Part shown: positions 1 through 5,817 of the stretch, piece after piece
How the letters are laid out: each line of letters opens with the position of its first letter
Numbering within the stretch: position 1 is the stretch's first letter
Source of the DNA: Fidelibacterota bacterium
GTDB lineage: Bacteria > Fidelibacterota > UBA2242 > JAFGTP01
Assembly: GCA_021735285.1 (NCBI GenBank)
Contig: JAIPHI010000157.1
Coordinates: 1-6,067, forward strand
DNA length: 6,067 nucleotides
Reading direction: 5' to 3'
Position numbers and translations under genes: made by a program
The notes under the pieces: model-generated
Told to the model about the DNA's origin: nothing
What the model saw: the letters and a program-made list of their open reading frames with translations, nothing else
Database searches by the model: none

Positions 1-1
1 A

Positions 2-2332
2 AAGAATATTGTCCTCCGTCACAATCGAGAAAAGCTAAGAATGACTCTTAATTCCATAGGTGACGCCGTAATATCGACAGACTTAAATGGAAATATTCTC
101 AGAATGAATCCTGTAGCCGAAGAGCTTACTGGCTGGCAACTAAAAGATGTGAAAGGCAAGCCACTAAATAGGGTATTTGATATTATTAATGCTAAAACAA
201 GAGAGAAAGTGGAAAATCCGGTTCGTAAAGTATTAGAAGAAGGTAAAACAATAGGACTGGCAAATCATACTATGCTCATAGCCAGGGATGGAAAAGAATA
301 TCAGATCGCTGATTCGGGGGCTCCTATCAAAGATGCCGAAGGGAATATAAATGGAGCAGTACTTGTCTTCAGAGATGTCACAGAAGAGTATAGAATGCGA
401 GAATCTCTCAAAGCCAGCCGGAGAAAATATAAAACAGTCTTCGAAAATACGGGGACAGCAACCTGCATAATTCAGCAGGATGGTACCATAACTCTGGCCA
501 ATAAAGAATTTTTAGAATTAGCCGGGAGTCAGGACATAGCAAAGAAAAAGAAACTATCGGACTTTATAGATAGTGAAAATTTCAAAACTATTAAGGAAGA
601 ACAATATGCCAGCCTGCATTCAAATCACGTTAGATCGGAAGACTCTCTACAAAATCATGAATATGATTTTATAGCCCTCAATGGAAAGCGGAGAAATGTT
701 TTTTTAACAATAGATAACATTCCGGGTAGTAAGAAATTCGTGGCTTCTCTTTTAGATATTACACCCCGCAAACAGATGGAAATAGAACTTAGAGAGAATA
801 TGGAGAGGTACAGGAGCTTTTTTAAAACTTCTCGAGATTGTGTCTTTATTACAAGTAAAGACGGTCGATGGATAGATATGAATGAAGCTGCTGTAGAATT
901 ATTTGACTATAATTCCAAAGCGGAATTAAAAAAAGTTAGAATTCCGGAACTTTATGCCAATCCAGTTGATCGTAAAGCATTCTTACAAAAATTAGAAAAC
1001 GAGGGGTATGTGGAAGATCAGCCGCTGGACCTTAAGAAAAAAAATGGTGAGATAATTCATACTCTAATTACAAGTGTGCCAATTAGAGACGAATCAGGAG
1101 AAGTCACCCGGCTTCAGGGTAGTATTAAAGATATCACAGAACGGAGAGAAAGAGAAAAAGAACGGGAAAAACTCCAAAAGCAGCTTACCCAGGCCCAAAA
1201 ATTGAAATCCATTGGCACCTTAGCCGGCGGAGTTGCTCATGATTTTAATAATATTTTAACAGTCATCATTGGACTAACACAAATCATAATGTCACAGATG
1301 GATGAATCCGATCCCAATTATGAACACCTGGAAAGTATATTTGAGTCAGCAGAAAGAGCTGCAAAATTAACTGAACAGCTCCTGCTCTTTAGTCGCAAAA
1401 AAGGGTTAGAGTTAGAGGCCTTGAATCTAAACGAAACTATTTCTCATCTGGAAAAAATGTTGAATAGATTAATTGGCGAAGACATCACCATGTATGACAG
1501 TCTGACTGATGATCTCTGGCAAATTAAAGCCGATGAGGGTCAGATTGAACAGGTGATCACCAATCTAGTGGTCAATGCTAGGGATGCAATGCCGCAAGGT
1601 GGAGAATTAACAATTAGTACCCAAAATGTTTTTATCACGGCCGAGAAGGCCAAAACAATTCCTGATATCAAACCTGGAGAATATGTGCGGCTAACAGTAG
1701 AAGACACAGGAACAGGCATGGAGCAGAGTATTCAGGATAAAATTTTTGAGCCCTTTTTCACGACAAAAGGCAGAGCTGAAGGGACTGGAATGGGACTTTC
1801 AGTAGTCCACGGAATTATTAAAAAACACAATGGACTGATTAATGTTTATAGTGAGCCAGGCGAAGGTACTATTTTTAGAATTTACCTACCGGCAATCTTA
1901 GAAAAGAATAAAGAGCAAAGTGAGAATAAAGCAGAAGCCGATATTGCTTCATACAGAGGATCTGGTGAGACTGTTCTTCTTGTCGAGGACGAAAAGCCCG
2001 TTCTTACTTATCTGGAAGATATATTAGAGCGTTATAAATATAATTTTTTAAGTGCTAAAAATGGTGAAAAAGCCCTGGAAATATTTGAAGATAATAAGCC
2101 TGCCATAGACCTTCTAATAAGTGATGTAATTATGACCGGCATTAACGGAGTGGAATTGGCAGATAAATTAAAGCAGCAAAAGCCAGATTTAAAGGTAATT
2201 TTGAGTAGCGGTTATTCGGATAGGAAAGTTGTTCCTCATGAGATCAAGAAAAAAGGTTACAGATTTATTCAAAAACCTTACAATATAAAAAAACTATTAG
2301 AACTGGTCCGAGAAGCACTGAACAAAGAGTAA
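2..2332 (+). CDS. Hybrid sensor histidine kinase (PAS-PAS-PAS-HisKA-HATPase-REC), 5' partial
   Basis: A sensor kinase that autophosphorylates on histidine and passes phosphate to its own receiver domain. The frame is open from base 2, and the residues before the Met at 41 read as a normal inter-PAS linker (NREKLR). That Met has no Shine-Dalgarno sequence, so the true start lies upstream. Counting from that Met: PAS 1 about 1-115 (GDAVISTDLNG, ending VFRDVTEE), PAS 2 about 125-242, PAS 3 about 252-367 (ending IKDITERR), a short charged coiled coil 367-388, HisKA with AHDFNNIL (phospho-acceptor H400), N-box NLVVNARDAM (N512), G1 DTGTGM (555-560), F-box FEPFFTTK (569-576), G2 GTGMGLS (581-587). 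The receiver spans about 640-760, with acidic pair E649/D650, acceptor D695, S722/S723 and K745. The HDFNN H-box is that of the NtrB-like (HPK4) class. No membrane segment is visible, so the seen part should be cytoplasmic. No ligand-specific PAS residues are recognised. There is no adjacent response regulator, so the output partner (an HPt protein or a remote regulator) is unknown. Confidence 0.95.
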   Translation, partial: KNIVLRHNREKLRMTLNSIGDAVISTDLNGNILRMNPVAEELTGWQLKDVKGKPLNRVFDIINAKTREKVENPVRKVLEEGKTIGLANHTMLIARDGKEYQIADSGAPIKDAEGNINGAVLVFRDVTEEYRMRESLKASRRKYKTVFENTGTATCIIQQDGTITLANKEFLELAGSQDIAKKKKLSDFIDSENFKTIKEEQYASLHSNHVRSEDSLQNHEYDFIALNGKRRNVFLTIDNIPGSKKFVASLLDITPRKQMEIELRENMERYRSFFKTSRDCVFITSKDGRWIDMNEAAVELFDYNSKAELKKVRIPELYANPVDRKAFLQKLENEGYVEDQPLDLKKKNGEIIHTLITSVPIRDESGEVTRLQGSIKDITERREREKEREKLQKQLTQAQKLKSIGTLAGGVAHDFNNILTVIIGLTQIIMSQMDESDPNYEHLESIFESAERAAKLTEQLLLFSRKKGLELEALNLNETISHLEKMLNRLIGEDITMYDSLTDDLWQIKADEGQIEQVITNLVVNARDAMPQGGELTISTQNVFITAEKAKTIPDIKPGEYVRLTVEDTGTGMEQSIQDKIFEPFFTTKGRAEGTGMGLSVVHGIIKKHNGLINVYSEPGEGTIFRIYLPAILEKNKEQSENKAEADIASYRGSGETVLLVEDEKPVLTYLEDILERYKYNFLSAKNGEKALEIFEDNKPAIDLLISDVIMTGINGVELADKLKQQKPDLKVILSSGYSDRKVVPHEIKKKGYRFIQKPYNIKKLLELVREALNKE

Positions 2333-2435
2333 TGTTATTCTAAATGGGTCTTCAGAAATTCCGGTGGGAACATAATTAATTTTGGTTCTTAAAAATTTCA
2401 GACACGTAAATTATAAAACAAAGATGCATGTCTAT

Positions 2436-2468
2436 TTGTGAGACAATCACTTTTATCTCACAATTTTT
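2436..2468 (+). terminator. Possible weak intrinsic terminator downstream of the kinase
   Basis: TTGTGAGA at 2436-2443 pairs perfectly with TCTCACAA at 2456-2463 across a 12-base loop, and five T residues follow (2464-2468). This is the form of a Rho-independent terminator for the kinase transcript, about 100 bases past its stop. It is weak: only three of eight pairs are G-C, and the loop is large. A competing stem (ACAATCA 2443-2449 with TGATTGT 2468-2474) uses the loop and the end of the T-run. Confidence 0.35.
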
Positions 2469-2540
2469 GATTGTATTGGGGCTGATCCAGGTTTTGTTAA
2501 TCTATTCTGAGCAGTAAGATAACCACTAAAATAAATGAAG

Positions 2541-2578
2541 CTTTTCACCATGCATTAGCCTATCTCTTATACACATTT
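2541..2578 (+). repeat. Left terminal inverted repeat of the foldback element
   Basis: This arm starts CTTTTCACCATGC and contains CTATCTCTTATACACATTT at 2560-2578. Its reverse complement aligns without gaps to 2834-2871 with seven mismatches, four of them clustered in the middle. Confidence 0.65.
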
Positions 2579-2647
2579 ATTCAGCAGCTACTTGCAAAAT
2601 TGCTAATAAAAGATAGATTACCCCTCTCCCCCTCCGGCAAAATCTAT

Positions 2648-2669
2648 TCCCGTTAAAAAACAAACGGGA
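2648..2669 (+). repeat. Small hairpin inside the foldback element
   Basis: TCCCGTT (2648-2654) pairs perfectly with AACGGGA (2663-2669) over an 8-base A-rich loop. The right half overlaps a short direct repeat, ACAAACGG at 2660-2667 and again at 2669-2676. No T-run follows on the plus strand, so it is not a plus-strand terminator. Its role is unknown. Confidence 0.35.
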
Positions 2670-2833
2670 CAAACGGAACAGGCTTCATAGGGGAAACTCT
2701 CCGGGCTCATAATTTAATGAAAAAACTATGGTTTTACGTTACCTCAAAGCAAAAGGAACAACAGTGTCCCCCTTAGCAAAGGAGGAACAAGTGGGGTGTA
2801 AGATTGTTCTGTTTAGCAAACTAACATCTTTAA

Positions 2834-2871
2834 AAATGCGTATAATAGTTAGGCATCAGCATGGTGAAAAG
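2834..2871 (-). repeat. Right terminal inverted repeat of the foldback element
   Basis: This arm reads AAATGCGTATAATAGTTAGG (2834-2853) followed by a short divergent block and GCATGGTGAAAAG (2859-2871). The outer 13 bases are a perfect inverted copy of 2541-2553. Beyond 2871 the match with the left flank stops abruptly, which argues for a real element end near here. Confidence 0.65.
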
Positions 2872-2980
2872 GGAATAACTCCAGGTAAATATTGAGCCTG
2901 TTTCTCCAGTCTTTTTGAAGCCCTTTTATTTTCAATTTCAAGGTTTTTATTACCCGGACATTAGACATTGAATAGTTTAT

Positions 2981-3040
2981 ATTCGTTAATAATAAAAAGA
3001 GAATTTGGAATATCGATTAACGAATTTCCAATTACGAATT
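2981..3040. repeat. Cluster of ATTCGT(T)AAT-type inverted and direct repeats
   Basis: ATTCGTTAAT at 2981-2990 is a perfect inverted copy of ATTAACGAAT at 3016-3025, and a related ATTACGAATT follows at 3031-3040. Read on the minus strand, the last two copies make an imperfect direct repeat with a 14-bp step (AAATTCGTAATTGG then AAATTCGTTAATCG). Within it, TTGGAA (3005-3010) and TTCCAA (3026-3031) form a second, interlaced inverted repeat. This could be an operator, or a copy of a dispersed intergenic repeat. It lies 50 to 100 bp before the short ORF at 3087. Confidence 0.45.
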
Positions 3041-3073
3041 TTGTAACGTCCTGAAATAGGTTAACACTTTCAA

Positions 3074-3080
3074 AAGGAGG
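3074..3080 (+). promoter_or_regulatory. Strong Shine-Dalgarno sequence (AAGGAGG)
   Basis: AAGGAGG, within AAAAGGAGG, is a near-perfect complement to the 16S rRNA 3' end. It ends six bases before the ATG at 3087. It is the best ribosome-binding site in the window, yet it serves only a 17-codon ORF. Confidence 0.5.
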
Positions 3081-3086
3081 AAAACT

Positions 3087-3140
3087 ATGCTAGCTATTGC
3101 CTGTCAGATATCAATCCCAAACCATTATATTTTTGAATAA
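3087..3140 (+). CDS. 17-codon ORF or gene remnant behind an ideal ribosome-binding site
   Basis: The ATG at 3087 follows AAAAGGAGG at ideal spacing and opens a frame of 17 codons (MLAIACQISIPNHYIFE) ending at TAA 3138-3140. The peptide is not recognised. Three readings are possible: a leader or small peptide, the intact 5' end of a gene whose body was lost, or chance. The following sequence in the other plus frames gives no protein I recognise and runs directly into the 3' end of the opposing polX gene. That favours a decayed gene start. A poor promoter candidate (TAGACA 2962-2967, GTTAAT 2985-2990, 17-base spacer) lies upstream. Confidence 0.3.
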   Translation: MLAIACQISIPNHYIFE

Positions 3141-3236
3141 TGTTGTCTTTTTAATTGCAAATTTTTTTATATCTGCACCAGTATTTTGGGAGACCTTTCT
3201 AAATATTACAGACAATCAGATTGAAGATAATCAAAC

Positions 3237-4961
3237 CTATCTTTTAATCATTTCCAGAAGTTTGTCAGCACTCCGCGTATTTAACACATCCTCGGATTCC
3301 AGCCATCCTCGTCGGGCCTGATTTATTCCATATCTTAAGTTTGGTAATTGAGACGGATTGTGAGCGTCAGTCGAAATTACGATTTTCAGCCCTCTTTCTT
3401 TAGCCATTTTACAATGGATATCATTTAGATCGAGGCGTTTGGGTGAGGAATTGAGTTCTAAATATACACCCTTATCCAGGGCTGCGTCCATAATTTTCCC
3501 CATATCCACATCAATTGGTGGCCGTTTATTTATCTCCCGTGCAGTAGGATGTCCAAAAATATTGAAATAGGGATTATCCATGGCCCTTAAAATTCGCAGC
3601 ATCTGCTTTTCCCGCGGTAAATTGAATTTATAATGGATACAGCAGACGCGTAAGTCTAACCTCTTTAAAATGCTATTGGGAAGGTCAAGACTCCCATCTT
3701 CCAGTATATCAACCTCAACCGATTTGAAGATTCGAAAATCATCAAACTTCTCGTTAATCCTATCGATTTCGTCAATCTCTTTGGCAAGTTCATCAGCATC
3801 CAGACCATTAGCAATGGTGACTCTCTGAGAATGATCAGTAATGCCAATATATTCGTGACCTAACTCTTGCGCTGCTTGCGCCATTTCTTCGATAGTAGCA
3901 CCTCCGTCAGAATACTGGGAATGCATCTGCAAATCGCCTTTTAAATCCTTCCTTTCGATCAACTGTGGCAGGTTGTTATTCCTAGCAGCCTCAATTTCCC
4001 CTCTATTTTCTCTTAATTCCGGCACAATATAAGGTAATCCAAGAGCTTGATAGACCTCATCTTCTGTCTCTCCGGCAATCGACTTTTGATTAGATTCTCT
4101 AAAAACACCATACTCATTCAATTTTAATCCCTTTTCACGAGCAATATGCCGGGTTTGTATATTATGGTCCTGTGAACCTGTGAAATAATTCAGAGCAGCA
4201 CCATAGCTTTCTTCCGCAACAACCCTCAGATCAACCTGTAAGCCACCTCTTAAATGTACAGAGGATTTAGTATCTCCTTTGGAAATTATATCTTCTACAT
4301 CTTCATAAGCTACAAAATGATCCATAATAACTTCGCTATCTTTACCAGTGGCTAAAATATCTATATCTCCAACCGTTTCTTTTTTCCTCCGATAACTACC
4401 GGCCACAGCCAGTCTATTTGTACTTTCTAATTTTCGCATATATTCTAATAAAGGCTGAGTATATTCTTCCGCTCGATTGTAAAAAAGACGATTCCCTTGC
4501 TGCTCTTTCTGTTTTATACTCTTTTTTATATTTTCTTCCGTCTTCTTACCAAAGCCTTCCAGCTCTCTGATCTTACCTTTATTTATAGCTCTTTCCAGAT
4601 CGTCGATATTCTCTATATCCAGTTCTTTATACAATTTTTTTACCCGTTCCGGTCCCAGACCTTCCAGACTCATCACTTCCAGCAGTCCTGAAGGAATTTT
4701 ATTCTTAATTTCTTCCAGCTGGTGAAATTTACCTTTTTGCACAATTTCCACTATCTTTTCTGCAATCCCTTCTCCGATTCCGGAAAATTGTTGCAGGTTT
4801 TCACCTTCTTCTACCATTTCTGCTAGTTCACGGGTAATGCTTCTAATTCGGCGAGCAGCCTGTCTATAAGCGCGAATTTTGAACGGATTGGCACCGTCCA
4901 GATCAAGCATATCTCCATACTCCTGAATCACATCGGCAATATAATTATTATTAATTGGCAT
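3237..4961 (-). CDS. polX: DNA polymerase X with C-terminal PHP nuclease domain
   Basis: A family X DNA polymerase for gap filling in base-excision and related repair, carrying a PHP domain that in studied bacterial PolX gives 3'-5' exonuclease and AP-endonuclease activity. At 574 aa it matches the usual bacterial length (about 570). Residues 1-50 form the 8-kDa-type DNA-binding region. Helix-hairpin-helix motifs lie near 59-77 (SGIGEGIAEKI), 98-114 (EGLGPERV) and 134-149 (EGFGKKTEENI). The nucleotidyltransferase core shows GSYRR (188-192) and catalytic aspartates D199, D201 (GDIDIL) and D244 (QVDLRVV); NYFTGSQDHN (258-267) fits the thumb. The PHP domain from about 340 has H347, D376/H377, E416, H443, H471, D532 and H534, but the first His of its HxH motif is Gln (Q345). 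The start is supported by AAAGGG eight bases before the ATG. It follows the HAD gene after 66 bp with no clear terminator, so co-transcription is likely. Confidence 0.95.
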   Translation of the reverse strand: MPINNNYIADVIQEYGDMLDLDGANPFKIRAYRQAARRIRSITRELAEMVEEGENLQQFSGIGEGIAEKIVEIVQKGKFHQLEEIKNKIPSGLLEVMSLEGLGPERVKKLYKELDIENIDDLERAINKGKIRELEGFGKKTEENIKKSIKQKEQQGNRLFYNRAEEYTQPLLEYMRKLESTNRLAVAGSYRRKKETVGDIDILATGKDSEVIMDHFVAYEDVEDIISKGDTKSSVHLRGGLQVDLRVVAEESYGAALNYFTGSQDHNIQTRHIAREKGLKLNEYGVFRESNQKSIAGETEDEVYQALGLPYIVPELRENRGEIEAARNNNLPQLIERKDLKGDLQMHSQYSDGGATIEEMAQAAQELGHEYIGITDHSQRVTIANGLDADELAKEIDEIDRINEKFDDFRIFKSVEVDILEDGSLDLPNSILKRLDLRVCCIHYKFNLPREKQMLRILRAMDNPYFNIFGHPTAREINKRPPIDVDMGKIMDAALDKGVYLELNSSPKRLDLNDIHCKMAKERGLKIVISTDAHNPSQLPNLRYGINQARRGWLESEDVLNTRSADKLLEMIKR

Positions 4962-5027
4962 TATTTATTCCCTTTGTTAATTATCAAATTTAATCGTATT
5001 TCTTGAGTATTCTTGGTAGATAAATAT

Positions 5028-5714
5028 TTATCCCTCTAGACCCAGCCAGGACGGAAGATTATAAAAATCCGGTCTGGAAGAGACATGATAAGTTTGCATC
5101 CCCAATTTTTCAGCCGGTCTAATATCCGCAGTTTGCGAATCTCCAACCATCAAGACCTGGTCAAAATTGACACCTTCTCGATCAGTAATATATTTGAATC
5201 CTTCTTTACCCGGTTTTATAAAATCTTTAATATCCGAGCGTTCTATATCCAAATCCTTTATGGAAGATATAGTAAACCTTCTATCTTTGGGGAAAAACTC
5301 AGCCATCTGAATATGATCCAATATTCTTGCTCCCAAAAACCGGTTATTTGTTGTATAAAGAAAGACAGGATAAGTAGCTGCGATCTTATGCATAGTTTGA
5401 ATCGCATATTGATCTTTCCTTATAATTTTACTTAAATCTTTAACATTATTACTTACTGCTTTTGCATATTCCTCAATATCCACTTTCCAATGAGTTAGAA
5501 GAGTTAGTGAGTAAGTGGCATTACCTGCGATCTTTTCCCCTAGTTTTTGTTTTTCTTCCTCTATTTTTTCTCTGCCCTGCTTCTGACTAATTTTTTCAAC
5601 TTGGCTCACCATCGTTGCAGCAGCATTAATAAAAGCCCTGGTGATTTGTTCTTTTTCAGGATATAATGTTCCATCAAGATCAAATATCAGGAGCTCAAAG
5701 TCTTTCTTTCTCAT
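5028..5714 (-). CDS. HAD superfamily phosphohydrolase (subfamily IA-like)
   Basis: A cytoplasmic phosphatase of the haloacid dehalogenase superfamily, 228 aa from the chosen start. Motif I is FDLDGTLYP (nucleophile D12, acid/base D14), motif II is YTTNN (T121/T122), motif III is the Lys in FIKPGKEGF (K167), and motif IV is VGDSQTAD (D192, D197). The insert between motifs I and II (about 20-110) is helical and charged, as in the C1 cap of subfamily I. The DLDGTLYP form recalls pyrimidine 5'-nucleotidase-like members, but the substrate cannot be read from sequence. An ATG three codons upstream (5723) abuts AAAAGGA with no spacing and would bury the ribosome-binding site; the ATG at 5714 has that AAAAGGA eight bases upstream, so it is preferred. 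polX follows after 66 bp on the same strand. A link to repair or nucleotide-pool cleaning is only inferred from that position. Confidence 0.88.
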   Translation of the reverse strand: MRKKDFELLIFDLDGTLYPEKEQITRAFINAAATMVSQVEKISQKQGREKIEEEKQKLGEKIAGNATYSLTLLTHWKVDIEEYAKAVSNNVKDLSKIIRKDQYAIQTMHKIAATYPVFLYTTNNRFLGARILDHIQMAEFFPKDRRFTISSIKDLDIERSDIKDFIKPGKEGFKYITDREGVNFDQVLMVGDSQTADIRPAEKLGMQTYHVSSRPDFYNLPSWLGLEG

Positions 5715-5722
5715 TTTATCCA

Positions 5723-5729
5723 TCCTTTT
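5723..5729 (-). promoter_or_regulatory. Shine-Dalgarno sequence that sets the HAD gene start
   Basis: On the minus strand AAAAGGA lies eight bases before the ATG at 5714-5712. Its last base is the A of the alternative upstream ATG (5723-5721), so it cannot serve that start. Confidence 0.6.
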
Positions 5730-5743
5730 GGGTTAATCTCAAT

Positions 5744-5770
5744 ATTATAACTTGCTCTTGTAGAGGTAAA
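5744..5770 (-). promoter_or_regulatory. Candidate promoter for the HAD-polX unit
   Basis: The minus strand carries a perfect -10 hexamer TATAAT (plus-strand 5744-5749). A -35-like TTTACC (5765-5770, four of six to TTGACA) lies 15 bases upstream, which is shorter than the preferred 17. Transcription would start about 15 bases before the ribosome-binding site and read through HAD into polX. The -10 is convincing and the -35 is not. Confidence 0.35.
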
Positions 5771-5780
5771 TTTATATATT
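5752..5780 (+). promoter_or_regulatory. Candidate promoter for the MoxR gene
   Basis: TTGCTC (5752-5757, three of six to TTGACA) and TATATT (5775-5780, five of six to TATAAT) are separated by exactly 17 bases. They lie 37 bases upstream of the MoxR start codon. The site overlaps the divergent HAD promoter candidate, so the two units could compete for polymerase or share a regulator. Confidence 0.35.
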
Positions 5781-5817
5781 GTTCGATTAAAAATAAAGCG
5801 AGAGGATATTAACTGTT

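Larger units (their letters stand above)
2541..2871. mobile_element. MITE-like foldback element with 38-bp imperfect terminal inverted repeats
   Basis: The 38 bases at 2541-2578, reverse-complemented, match those at 2834-2871 at 31 of 38 positions with no gap. Matching blocks are an outer 13 bp (CTTTTCACCATGC), a central 8 to 9 bases that mostly differ, and an inner block around CTATCTCTTATACACATTT. Similarity continues weakly inward in the same order (TAC-TTGC-AAA, TTA-CCCC, CCTCC), so each arm may reach about 95 bp. The 331-bp interval has no transposase and no ORF over 55 codons. A short non-autonomous element with terminal inverted repeats fits a MITE or a strongly deleted insertion sequence. 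The inner repeat resembles ends of the IS50 group (IS4 family). I could not find a convincing target-site duplication, because flanks ATGAAG and GGAATA differ; the outer limits are therefore uncertain. Confidence 0.6.
2333..3236. other. Long intergenic region between kinase and polX 3' ends
   Basis: About 900 bp lie between the stop codon of the plus-strand kinase and the stop codon of minus-strand polX. I see no tRNA or rRNA shape and no gene of normal length. It contains, in order, a terminator-like hairpin (2436-2468), a foldback element with terminal inverted repeats (2541-2871), repeated ATTCGT(T)AAT-type motifs (2981-3040) and a 17-codon ORF behind a strong Shine-Dalgarno sequence (3074-3140). 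From 3141 to 3236 it is AT-rich and I see nothing. A convergent junction of ordinary genes normally needs far less space, so insertion of small repeats and decay of an earlier gene are plausible reasons for its length; that is inference. Confidence 0.7.

Noticed and set aside
41..43. ATG at 41 as the real start of the kinase
   Set aside because: No Shine-Dalgarno sequence precedes it, the frame is open to the window edge with linker-like residues, and starting here would cut off the beginning of the first PAS domain.
2560..2578. Tn5 mosaic end as sequencing-adapter contamination
   Set aside because: Two of 19 bases differ from the adapter, it lies inside a continuous sequence, and it has an inverted partner 270 bp away with matching bases beyond the adapter length.
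2841..2846. TATAAT as a plus-strand promoter
   Set aside because: No acceptable -35 lies 16-18 bases upstream and there is no extended -10 TG; it is part of the inverted repeat. It could still act weakly outward from the element.
2728..2895. 55-codon ORF beginning MVLRYLKAKG
   Set aside because: It has no ribosome-binding site, overlaps the right inverted repeat of the foldback element, and its middle is a translation of the C-rich/G-rich repeat block.
3097..3321. 74-codon plus-strand ORF beginning at TTG
   Set aside because: It has no ribosome-binding site of its own, its second half is antisense to the well-supported polX 3' end, and no family is recognised.
3665..3847. 60-codon minus-strand ORF inside polX
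   Set aside because: It is an alternative frame within the conserved PHP domain of PolX.
4497..4691. 64-codon plus-strand ORF opposite polX
   Set aside because: It is a phenylalanine-rich shadow of the lysine- and glutamate-rich helix-hairpin-helix region on the other strand.
4996..5015. GTATTTCTTG/GTATTCTTG near-direct repeat in the HAD-polX gap
   Set aside because: It is only about nine AT-rich bases with one indel, with no further copies nearby; chance is a sufficient explanation.
5085..5435. 116-codon plus-strand ORF opposite the HAD gene
   Set aside because: It is antisense to conserved HAD motifs II-IV, with no family signature and no ribosome-binding site.
5721..5723. Upstream ATG as the HAD start
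   Set aside because: The purine-rich AAAAGGA directly touches this ATG, leaving no spacing, while the ATG at 5714-5712 has ideal spacing and the protein still begins before motif I.
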